From positions 1 through 39,647 of the forward strand of contig CALFXA010000182.1 of the NCBI GenBank assembly GCA_937928015.1: a stretch of 39,647 bases of DNA. Direction: 5' to 3'. Positions within the stretch are counted from its first letter, which is position 1, and every line of letters starts with the position of its first letter. Source of the stretch: an uncultured Anaerolineales bacterium. Its GTDB lineage: Bacteria; Chloroflexota; Anaerolineae; Anaerolineales; Villigracilaceae. A model generated the notes under the pieces. It worked only from the letters and a program-made list of their open reading frames with translations. It made no database searches and was not told the origin of the DNA. This document shows positions 31,279 to 39,647 of this stretch, piece after piece. Made by a program: the position numbers and the translations under genes.

Positions 31279-31775
31279 TGCGAGGAGGCCTGAACGAAGC
31301 GGAGCGATGTGAAGGCCGACGAAGCAATCTTGTATATCACGTACATCGCGTATGAGATTGCTTCGGGCAGAAGTGCGCCGCCCTCGCTATGATGAAGGTT
31401 GATGTGTTTAAGAAACAAAGAATTCCTCATACAAATCTTTCCATTCTGGATTGGCGCTATTGATCAGGTCGATCTTTTTCTTCCGTGAACCGCCTTTGAT
31501 CTGTTTCTCGCGGGCGATGGCCTCGGGCATGGTTTCATATTCTTCGCAATAAACCAACTTGACCATGTTATATCTACTGGTAAATCCAATAACCTCTTTG
31601 TTCTTGTGTTGTGCAACTCTTTGCAACAAATTGCTGGTCACACCCGTGTATAGCACCTTGTTATAAGGATTGGTCATGATGTAAATACACGGGCAAAGTT
31701 CTCTTTTCATGGCAATATAACTATGAGATTGCTTCGTCCCTCGCCGTTTAAGGCTCGGGGCTCGCAATGACGGAA
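31270..31775. mobile_element. GIY-YIG gene enclosed by perfect 15-bp inverted repeats
   Basis: The left end TTCCGTCATTGCGAG (31270-31284) and the right end CTCGCAATGACGGAA (31761-31775) are exact reverse complements. Each is followed inward by related sequence (ACGAAGCAATCT about 31319-31331 on the left, AGATTGCTTCGTC about 31727-31739 on the right). The left side also contains an inverted second half (AGATTGCTTCGGGC, then CCTCGCTATGATG, to about 31397), so it forms a complete hairpin-type repeat of its own. The whole 506-bp unit carries one gene, a GIY-YIG nuclease. No target duplication is evident. This could be a mobile unit, or two dispersed repeats flanking a gene. Confidence 0.6.
31408..31710 (-). 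CDS. Small GIY-YIG family endonuclease (UPF0213-like)
   Basis: The 100-residue protein has the compact GIY-YIG fold and nothing else: CIYIMTN (8-14, the GIY strand), YTGVT (21-25, the YIG strand), catalytic-type R31 in LLQRVAQHK, and EAIAREKQIKGGSRKKKIDLI with the acidic Glu typical of this group. The ATG at 31710 is preferred: the frame extends upstream through the repeat sequence but without homology. Related small proteins are single-strand or homing-type nucleases. It may act on its own flanking repeats (inference). Confidence 0.8.
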   Translation of the reverse strand: MKRELCPCIYIMTNPYNKVLYTGVTSNLLQRVAQHKNKEVIGFTSRYNMVKLVYCEEYETMPEAIAREKQIKGGSRKKKIDLINSANPEWKDLYEEFFVS

Positions 31776-31776
31776 T

Positions 31777-32985
31777 TTATCCTTGCCAATATTCCTCATC
31801 ATACGCAGGCAGCTCGCAGCGTAGCGGCTTGTCGGTTCGCTCGCCGAGGGCATAGCCCGCCTGGATCAACGACTGGATCTCGGAGCTGCCTTCGTAGATG
31901 ATGGCGCCCTTCGAGTTGCGCAGGTAGCGTTCCACATCGTACTCGTCACTGAAGCCGTACGCACCGTGGATCTGGATCGCCTCCGCCGCGGCATTGAACG
32001 ACGCCTCCGTGGCGAACTTCTTGGCATACGACGTCTCACGCGTGGGACGCTTACCTTCGTTCTTCAGCCAGCCGACCTGCGAATACAGCAGGCGCGCGAT
32101 CTCGTAATCCTGCGCCATTTTGGCGATCTTTTCCTGAATGAGCTGATGCTCTGCGATGGGCTTGCCGAAGGTCTTTCGCGTTTTAGCGTACTTCACGCTG
32201 GCTTCCAGACAGGCGCGGACGATGCCCGTCGCGCCCGAAGCCACGGTATAACGTCCGTGGTCGAAGCCAGACATGGTGATCTTGAAGCCTTCGCCCTCCT
32301 CGCCGATGCGATTGGCGACAGGCACTTTCACGTCTGTGAACGAGATCCAGCCCGTCGCGCCAGCGCGCACACCCAGCTTGCCGTGCAGGTCGCCTGTCTT
32401 CACGCCCTCGCTGTGCAGGTCCACGATGAAGGTGGACAATCCGTCCGAGGCCTTTCGTGCCGACGGATTCGTTTTAACGGTGACCATTGCCAGGTCCGCT
32501 TTGGAGGCGAGCGAGATCCACATCTTTTCGCCGTTCAGGATGTAAAAATCCCCATCGCGTTTGGCGGATGTCGTCATGGCGGCCACATCTGACCCCATGC
32601 CTGATTCCGTGAAAGCGCCGCAGCCGATCTTTTCGCCCTTTGCGAGCGGGATGAGAAATTTCTGCTTCTGTTCTTCGGTTCCCCACTGGAAGAGGTTCAG
32701 CGAACATAACCCCGTGTGCACCGACATCGCCACCCGCAGAGATGTGTCCACCGCTTCGAGTTCCTCGCAGGCCAGCCCCAGACTGATGTAGTCCATGCCC
32801 TGGCCGCCATAACGGACAGGCAGGCAGATGCCCAGGATGCCCAGTTCGCCCATGCGCTGGAGCGCAAACGGGATCGGCTCCTGCTTGCGGTCGTACTCCT
32901 TGATGACGGGCGCGATCTCCTTTCGGGCGAAATCGCGAACCATCTTTTGAACCATTTGATGTTCAGGGGAAAGGGAGAAGTCCAT
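31777..32985 (-). CDS. Acyl-CoA dehydrogenase
   Basis: The protein has 402 residues and is full length. It has an N-terminal helical domain (EHQMVQKMVRDFARKEIAP), the FAD/substrate motifs GCGAFTESGMGSD and WISLASKAD, a C-terminal helical domain with RKTFGKPIAEHQLIQ, and IYEGSSEIQ with catalytic base E365. It oxidises an acyl-CoA to the 2-enoyl-CoA and passes electrons to EtfBA, encoded nearby. AGGAG lies 7 nt before ATG, with TATAAT upstream and a TetR-like palindrome over the -35 region. It is probably repressed unless an acyl-CoA ligand is present. Chain-length preference cannot be read. Confidence 0.93.
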   Translation of the reverse strand: MDFSLSPEHQMVQKMVRDFARKEIAPVIKEYDRKQEPIPFALQRMGELGILGICLPVRYGGQGMDYISLGLACEELEAVDTSLRVAMSVHTGLCSLNLFQWGTEEQKQKFLIPLAKGEKIGCGAFTESGMGSDVAAMTTSAKRDGDFYILNGEKMWISLASKADLAMVTVKTNPSARKASDGLSTFIVDLHSEGVKTGDLHGKLGVRAGATGWISFTDVKVPVANRIGEEGEGFKITMSGFDHGRYTVASGATGIVRACLEASVKYAKTRKTFGKPIAEHQLIQEKIAKMAQDYEIARLLYSQVGWLKNEGKRPTRETSYAKKFATEASFNAAAEAIQIHGAYGFSDEYDVERYLRNSKGAIIYEGSSEIQSLIQAGYALGERTDKPLRCELPAYDEEYWQG

Positions 32986-33009
32986 GTGTGGCTCCTGTCA
33001 ATTTTTTGT

Positions 33010-33015
33010 ATTATA
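33010..33015 (-). promoter_or_regulatory. -10 element of the acyl-CoA dehydrogenase gene
   Basis: On the minus strand this reads TATAAT, 24 bp before the ATG. The -35 position (33033-33038) coincides with the palindromic operator, so repressor and polymerase would compete. Confidence 0.65.
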
Positions 33016-33032
33016 TCCCAAAAAAACAAAAT

Positions 33033-33050
33033 CTACCGACCGTTCGGTAG
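33033..33050. promoter_or_regulatory. TetR-family-like operator
   Basis: CTACCGACCGTTCGGTAG is an inverted repeat with perfect 7-bp arms (CTACCGA/TCGGTAG). The ACCGACCGNTCGGT-type core is typical of TetR-family regulators of fatty-acid and acyl-CoA genes. It overlaps the -35 of the dehydrogenase promoter. No regulator gene is present in the window. Confidence 0.75.
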
Positions 33051-33064
33051 ACAGAATTGACTAT

Positions 33065-33099
33065 AAAAAATGCCCGACGCCGTGAGGTGCGCGTCGGGC
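33065..33099 (-). terminator. Terminator of the 39-residue membrane peptide gene
   Basis: GCCCGACGC (33072-33080) pairs with GCGTCGGGC (33091-33099), and the minus-strand transcript then runs into TTTTTT (33065-33070). It lies 23 bp after the small gene's stop. Confidence 0.88.
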
Positions 33100-33121
33100 T
33101 AGGGAAGATCATGAGTATCAC

Positions 33122-33241
33122 TCATTTGGTTTCGATACCCATGTTGCTCAGTTCGTCTGCGTTGTACTGGGATACGACCAGATTGGTTCCAGCCAACAGA
33201 CCGATGAGCAGGATTGCGATCAGGACCACTGCGATCATCAT
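33122..33241 (-). CDS. 39-residue single-span membrane peptide
   Basis: This is a very short gene with a strong ribosome binding site (AAAGGAG 6 nt before ATG) and a terminator after its stop, so it is likely expressed. The product starts MMIAVVLIAILLIGLLAG (a membrane helix at 1-18) and continues with a short polar tail (SQYNADELSNMGIETK). The ending is outward or inward depending on topology; the acidic tail favours the outside. The second Met is an equally possible start. No family is recognised. A separate transcript in the gap between the acyl-CoA dehydrogenase and tRNA-Leu suggests a stand-alone small membrane regulator or toxin-like peptide (inference). Confidence 0.7.
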   Translation of the reverse strand: MMIAVVLIAILLIGLLAGTNLVVSQYNADELSNMGIETK

Positions 33242-33455
33242 TAGGTTCTCCTTTCTTCTATGAACAGTTTAACGAGATTTAAATAAAATGGTTGCTCCCC
33301 TATCAGTACTGTAATGCATTTAGCATACAGTTCTGATAAGAGCACGACGAGGACGAACGCGGGGGCGTTTTGGTTCCCATGTTCCACATTCTATTTCCCG
33401 CGTGTTTCCAGGGCATGTCGAATATGTGTGAAAATTGTCTCGATTTAATCCAAGG

Positions 33456-33483
33456 TTGACAAAAAAGGCATTTGGGATAAAAT
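33456..33483 (+). promoter_or_regulatory. Promoter of tRNA-Leu
   Basis: A consensus -35 TTGACA (33456-33461), a 16-bp spacer and a -10 TAAAAT (33478-33483). The predicted start lies about 8 bp before the mature tRNA 5' end. Confidence 0.8.
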
Positions 33484-33497
33484 AGGCAGGCACTCAA

Positions 33498-33584
<87 letters not shown>

Positions 33585-33586
33585 GC

Positions 33587-33612
33587 AAAACCCGCGCAAG
33601 CGGGTTTTTTGT
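33587..33612 (+). terminator. Terminator of tRNA-Leu
   Basis: AAACCCGC (33588-33595) pairs with GCGGGTTT after a GCAA-type loop and is followed by a T-run to 33610. It lies 3 bp after the encoded CCA. Confidence 0.88.
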
Positions 33613-33652
33613 TTCATTCATTGGGGTAACATCGAATGTTTCGACGCGTTCT

Positions 33653-34834
33653 ATGATGGAAATGATGAAACGTCCCCCGCTGATTTTCATCCTCGTCACC
33701 ATCTTCGTGGACATCCTCGGCTACAGCATGATGATCCCGCTGTTGCCGTTCTTTGTGCAGCGACAGGGCGGAGGCGCGGCCATTGCGGGGACGCTGGCCT
33801 CGCTTTATGCCTTCCTGCAACTCTTCAGCGGACCTGTGCTTGGCTCCCTTTCCGACCGCATCGGGCGCAAGCCGATCCTGCTGGCCTGTCTCTTCGGTAC
33901 GGCGGTTGCCTATGCCATGTTTGGACTGGCGAACTCGCTGGTCTTTCTCTTCCTGGCCGTGACCCTCGACGGCCTGACAGGCAACAACCTGACCACTGCC
34001 CACGCCTACATCGCCGACGTCACCCCGCCCGAGGAACGTTCACGCGGGCTGAGTCTGGCGGGCGCGGCCTTCGGTCTGGGAGTCATGGCGGGCCCCGTCT
34101 TGAGCGGATTCCTGAGCGGCTATGGCCTGTCGATCCCTGCCTTCGTCGCGGCAGGGATTGCCTTCGTCAACACGTTGTACGGCTTGTTCTTTTTACCCGA
34201 GTCGCTGACCCCCGAAAATCGCACGATGCACCCCGTCTCTTTCAACGCCTTTGCCCAACTCAAATCCCTGTTTGACCTGTCCTCTTTGCGCATTTTGCTG
34301 ATCGCTCTCTTTCTGCTCAACCTGGCTTTTGCGGGTTTGCAAACCAACTTCCCACTCTTCAGCAATGCCCGCTTTGGCTGGACGCCCCAGCAGAATGGTT
34401 TCTTTTTCGCCTTCGTCGGTGTGGTGGCGGTGATCGTGCAAGGGGTTCTCTATGCCCGTTTGCAGCCAATCTTGGGGGAGCGGCGGCTGGCCGCTATGGG
34501 CCTGGCCTGTCTTGCGTTGGGCATGGCGGGCATCGCCTTTACCTCCATTGCGTGGACACTCTATCCCTGGGTGGCGGTGGCAGCGCTGGGCAGCGGTTCG
34601 AGCATTCCATCGCTCTCGGGGCTGATCTCGGCGCGGGTGGGCGAGTCGCGCCAGGGCCAGTTGATGGGCGGGATGCAAACCCTGCTCGGGTTGACGACCA
34701 TCTTCGGGCCGACGCTGGCGGGCCTGTCCTTCGAGCAGATTGGCGTCAGCGCCCCCTACTGGATCGGCAGCGGATTGGCTCTGCTGGCCCTGCTATCCTT
34801 CACCCGCGTGGACCCTCAGCCTGTCACCGATTAA
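33653..34834 (+). CDS. MFS transporter, TetA/MFS_1-like drug exporter
   Basis: The protein has 393 residues from the ATG at 33653. ATGs at 33656, 33662 and 33665 are also possible, and GGAA before the last favours it. Any longer frame would start inside the tRNA. It has twelve helices, motif A GSLSDRIGRKPILL after helix 2, and DGLTGNNLTTAHAYIADVTP with EERSRG in the central part. These are hallmarks of the tetracycline-exporter branch of MFS, but many members export other compounds, so tetracycline resistance should not be assumed. The gene is not part of an operon. The UGT gene converges on it and the two ends overlap by 11 bp. Confidence 0.83.
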   Translation: MMEMMKRPPLIFILVTIFVDILGYSMMIPLLPFFVQRQGGGAAIAGTLASLYAFLQLFSGPVLGSLSDRIGRKPILLACLFGTAVAYAMFGLANSLVFLFLAVTLDGLTGNNLTTAHAYIADVTPPEERSRGLSLAGAAFGLGVMAGPVLSGFLSGYGLSIPAFVAAGIAFVNTLYGLFFLPESLTPENRTMHPVSFNAFAQLKSLFDLSSLRILLIALFLLNLAFAGLQTNFPLFSNARFGWTPQQNGFFFAFVGVVAVIVQGVLYARLQPILGERRLAAMGLACLALGMAGIAFTSIAWTLYPWVAVAALGSGSSIPSLSGLISARVGESRQGQLMGGMQTLLGLTTIFGPTLAGLSFEQIGVSAPYWIGSGLALLALLSFTRVDPQPVTD

Positions 34835-36089
34835 CCAGCGTTTCCAACGCCCGAACAGCGCACTCCACCCCATCCTCGTGCCGTAACCGTTCGCTCAACT
34901 CGCGCGCCGTCACTTTCATTTTCTCCTCTTTTATCATCCCCAACCCCTCTGCCAAATTTTTCACCTGCAACTCCCGCTGCGGAATCGGCTTCGGCCCAAC
35001 CCCCAGCGCGGAAACCCTCGCGCCCCAAAAGAACTGATCCACGGCCACGGGCGTCACCAGCGACGGGATTCCCGCCAGCAGGGCCGTGCCCGTCGTTCCC
35101 GCGCCGCCATGATGGACGGCACCCGCCAGTCGCGGGAAAAGCCTGTCGTGTGGGGTGTTTCCGCGCAGCAGGTGGATGTGCGCTGGCACCTCCTCGACTT
35201 GCGCGTCTTCGGACAGTGCCACCACTGCGCGCAGATCGGCTAGGCGTGTGGCCTGTGTGATGACCTCGAAGATTTTGTCAGGCTGATATGTGCCTGGGCT
35301 GCCAAAGCCAAAATACACGGGCGGTGGCCCCGCCTGGAGGAAGGCTTCGAGCGCATCATCCAACGGAGTGTGCGAGGTCAGCGGCCAATAGCCAGCGATG
35401 ACTGAGTCCGTGTTCCAATCCTGTGGGCGCGGCAGAACCTGTTCGCTAAAGCCGAACAGGTTGAGGGTCATGCGGCCAAAGGGACAAGGTGACTGTCCGC
35501 TGAACGGCAAGGGCCCCAGCCCAAGCGCCTGTGTCCGCCAGTCATTGATGACCTTGCGCCATGGCAGGAAGGTCGCCAGGCCCGCGAGAGAATAGGTTAG
35601 GCGGTTGTACGCGCCGCCCCAACTTCGCGCCGATGGCAGCACGGGACAGGGGAATTCACGCGTGGGGGTGAGTGGCTGCAAAAAAGCGCCGACGCAGGGG
35701 ATCTTGAGTCTCTCCGCAATAGACGTCCCCCAGATGGTTGGCAGGCCGAGGACGAGCAGGGAGGCATCCTCGCAGGCGGCCCAGGCGTTTGCGAGCATTT
35801 GCGCGTACACGGCTTGCGCTTCGTGCAGATAATGCAGGGTGGAACGCACGCTGCGGATCGGGTTGCCGTCGAATGTCAACGGGATTTCGCTGCCTCTGGC
35901 AATCATCAGGTCGGACGGGTTGCCGTCCACAGGCGCAAAAGAGACGCTGTGCGCTTCGACCAACTCGCGGAAGGCGGGCGGCGCGGCGATGCGCACAGTG
36001 TGACCGTCGGCCTGCAGGCGCTGGGCCAGCGGGATGACAGGTTGCACGTCGCCGCGCGTGCCGCTGGTGAGGAAAACGATAGGCCGCAT
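34824..36089 (-). CDS. GT1-family UDP-glycosyltransferase (UGT/sterol glucosyltransferase-like)
   Basis: The protein has 421 residues from the ATG at 36089; upstream codons in frame belong to the methyltransferase gene region and lack homology. The N-terminal acceptor domain starts RPIVFLTSGTRGDVQPVIPLA, the family hallmark of UGT-type enzymes (glycine-rich GTRGD loop). The C-terminal donor domain has HHGGAGTTGTAL at about 326-337 and VDQFFWGARV further on, which bind the nucleotide-sugar. It glycosylates small lipophilic molecules. It starts 5 bp after the stop of a methyltransferase gene, so a methylated and glycosylated lipid, carotenoid or polyketide product is plausible (inference). Its 3' end overlaps the converging MFS gene by 11 bp. 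Confidence 0.87.
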   Translation of the reverse strand: MRPIVFLTSGTRGDVQPVIPLAQRLQADGHTVRIAAPPAFRELVEAHSVSFAPVDGNPSDLMIARGSEIPLTFDGNPIRSVRSTLHYLHEAQAVYAQMLANAWAACEDASLLVLGLPTIWGTSIAERLKIPCVGAFLQPLTPTREFPCPVLPSARSWGGAYNRLTYSLAGLATFLPWRKVINDWRTQALGLGPLPFSGQSPCPFGRMTLNLFGFSEQVLPRPQDWNTDSVIAGYWPLTSHTPLDDALEAFLQAGPPPVYFGFGSPGTYQPDKIFEVITQATRLADLRAVVALSEDAQVEEVPAHIHLLRGNTPHDRLFPRLAGAVHHGGAGTTGTALLAGIPSLVTPVAVDQFFWGARVSALGVGPKPIPQRELQVKNLAEGLGMIKEEKMKVTARELSERLRHEDGVECAVRALETLVNR

Positions 36090-36094
36090 GAAAT

Positions 36095-36934
36095 CTACTG
36101 CTTCTCGAAGACCAGCCAGCGATATTCGATCCAGCCGGCGGCCAGGCATTGCTGCAAGGCCATGCTGCCCAGCATGGACGGGACGATGGGATGTCCCTGC
36201 GGCAGGCGTTGGCCGAGGTTCAGCAGGAAACGGGCTAGACCGTCGGGCAGGGCGCGCAGGCGCAACCACGGGGTGAGATTCCGCTCGGCCAACGGGACCA
36301 GCCCCAGGTCCAGGGCGGTGGCGCGGACGGTTTCCACGGTCTGAATGCGGGGCACGAACCAGCCCGTGCGGTAGGCCTCCAGCCAGACATCTGCCCTGGG
36401 GTCGGTCGTCGCCAGGAAATCGTCCAGCAGGATCAGCCGCCCACCTGGATTGAGTAGCCGCGCAGCCTCGCGCAGATATTGTTCGGGCTGTTGGGCGTGG
36501 ATGAAGGCCTCGATGGAATAGATCAGGTCGAAGCCGCCTGCCAGCGGAACGTGATGGAAATCGGCTTCAAGGAGATGGGCGGAGAGTCTCAGCCCGCGCC
36601 TGGCCTCGGCAGCGATGTGAGCCTGCACGGGGCTGAGCGTCAGACCGACGGCCTGGGCAGGAGCGGACAGGCCCGAGAGCACATGAAAGAGCGTCGCGCC
36701 GACGCCGCAGCCCAGATCGGCGAAGCGTAGGCGGCCAAGACGAGTTTGCAGGGCGCGGGCCTCTTCCAGCACCAGATCGTTCGAGACGGCCAGGGCCTGC
36801 TCGATGCGCGTCACGCCCTGCGGCCAGAGGGAACGATGGATGGTTTGCACCTCGGGGGAGGAGCCGTAGCGCAGGAACAGACGCGTGTTGCGGTCATAAT
36901 AGGCGCGGACTTCGTCGCGGGTGATCTGGGTCAT
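36095..36934 (-). CDS. SAM-dependent methyltransferase (class I)
   Basis: The protein has 279 residues. SAM-binding motif I is FADLGCGVGAT (71-81). LTLSPVQAHIA (post-I) and FDLIYSIEAFIHA follow, and NPGGRLILLDDFL is the motif III region. This resembles tocopherol/sterol-type or cyclopropane-type small-molecule methyltransferases (LSPVQ, EAFxH). It is the first gene of a two-gene operon with the GT1 glycosyltransferase. The start at 36934 lies near the divergent gyrA promoter (about 40 bp), so the two transcription units share a regulatory region. The substrate is unknown. Confidence 0.85.
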   Translation of the reverse strand: MTQITRDEVRAYYDRNTRLFLRYGSSPEVQTIHRSLWPQGVTRIEQALAVSNDLVLEEARALQTRLGRLRFADLGCGVGATLFHVLSGLSAPAQAVGLTLSPVQAHIAAEARRGLRLSAHLLEADFHHVPLAGGFDLIYSIEAFIHAQQPEQYLREAARLLNPGGRLILLDDFLATTDPRADVWLEAYRTGWFVPRIQTVETVRATALDLGLVPLAERNLTPWLRLRALPDGLARFLLNLGQRLPQGHPIVPSMLGSMALQQCLAAGWIEYRWLVFEKQ

Positions 36935-36971
36935 GAGGGTGATTATAGCCGAGCGGGAAAACGGACGGAGG

Positions 36972-36980
36972 TGGTATAAT
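36972..36980 (+). promoter_or_regulatory. Extended -10 promoter of gyrA
   Basis: TGG followed by TATAAT (36975-36980) makes an extended -10 element. The -35 region (around 36952) is poor, which is typical when TGn is present. The start site is predicted near 36987, giving a leader of about 85 nt. Confidence 0.65.
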
Positions 36981-37012
36981 TAGCCTATCTTGGTCGTGTG
37001 CTTCATCTAATG

Positions 37013-37048
37013 GACACGAAGTCAAACTCAGCGTCTTCGTGTCTTTTT
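37013..37048 (+). terminator. Terminator-like hairpin in the gyrA leader (possible attenuator)
   Basis: GACACGAAG (37013-37021) pairs perfectly with CTTCGTGTC (37035-37043) and is followed by TTTTT, 23 bp before the gyrA start codon. No plus-strand gene precedes it. An alternative pairing of CGTGT (36995-36999) with ACACG (37015-37019) would prevent it. This would fit conditional termination, but could be coincidence. Confidence 0.6.
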
Positions 37049-37070
37049 ATGCGTATAACTGAAGGAGCGT

Positions 37071-39578
<2,508 letters not shown>

Positions 39579-39612
39579 TTCCTGTTTGCGGCATTTAGGT
39601 TAAACAAAAAAA

Positions 39613-39647
39613 AGATCGGAAGAGCGTCGTGTAGGGAAAGAGTGTAG
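39613..39647. other. Illumina adapter sequence at the contig end (assembly artefact)
   Basis: From AGATCGGAAGAGCGTCGTGT (39613 on) to the last base, the sequence equals the standard Illumina TruSeq read-through adapter continuing with agggaaagagtgtag. It is preceded by an A-run. It is not genomic and should be trimmed. Confidence 0.97.

Noticed and set aside
33303..33497. 64-residue minus-strand frame before tRNA-Leu
   Set aside because: It has no ribosome binding site or recognisable feature and overlaps the tRNA promoter.
33653..34834. Tetracycline resistance determinant
   Set aside because: The MFS motifs fit the TetA branch, but this group includes many exporters of other compounds and there is no regulator or mobile context.

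Overview
The window looks like one whole metagenome-assembled contig. It starts inside an IS1-like transposase gene and ends in Illumina adapter sequence (39613-39647). The housekeeping genes (gyrA, etfBA, acyl-CoA dehydrogenase, tRNA-Leu) are GC-rich with strong AGGAG-type ribosome binding sites. Gene content suggests Chloroflexota, probably Anaerolineae: an 18-heme cytochrome module, SPFH membrane proteins, a short MetE-like core enzyme and dispersed hairpin repeats. That assignment is from gene style only; no search was run.

Region 1 (1-6290, AT-rich): a candidate immune operon on the minus strand. A MetE-like core methyltransferase (5278-6213) is followed by a stand-alone STAND-type ATPase (3861-5303), a large TIR-STAND-TPR protein (448-3795) and a small proline-rich ORF (180-407) that runs into an IS1-like element. 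Region 2 (6290-8900): repeat-rich debris. It holds a strict 21-bp-period array of TACGGAGCTCCGTA palindromes, a small coiled-coil protein, a DUF559 nuclease remnant, and an intact higBA toxin-antitoxin operon with a clear promoter-operator. Region 3 (9043-11265): a large GT-C-type membrane glycosyltransferase.

Region 4 (11370-14850, AT-rich): a second candidate immune operon. A SLOG/Rossmann-like protein overlaps by 4 nt a 738-residue protein that combines TIR-like modules with a C-terminal caspase-like protease. Region 5 (14929-19697): a three-gene operon of two SPFH membrane proteins and a TPR protein ending in a LexA/S24-type self-cleaving domain. Region 6 (19808-24600): a PHP phosphoesterase, a cold-shock protein, and a redox operon (two-cluster ferredoxin, FAD oxidoreductase, membrane cytochrome b, 18-heme cytochrome c).

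Region 7 (24610-33241, minus strand): an MFS exporter, a DUF4405-like membrane pair, an alpha/beta hydrolase, etfBA, small membrane proteins, a GIY-YIG nuclease gene inside perfect 15-bp inverted repeats, an acyl-CoA dehydrogenase with a TetR-like operator, and a 39-residue membrane peptide gene. Region 8 (33456-39578): tRNA-Leu(CAG), a TetA-like MFS transporter, a methyltransferase/UDP-glycosyltransferase pair, and complete gyrA behind a terminator-like leader hairpin.

The most promising material for a new system is the SLOG + TIR-caspase operon, the MetE-like + dual STAND + TIR operon, and the SPFH-SPFH-TPR-S24 operon.
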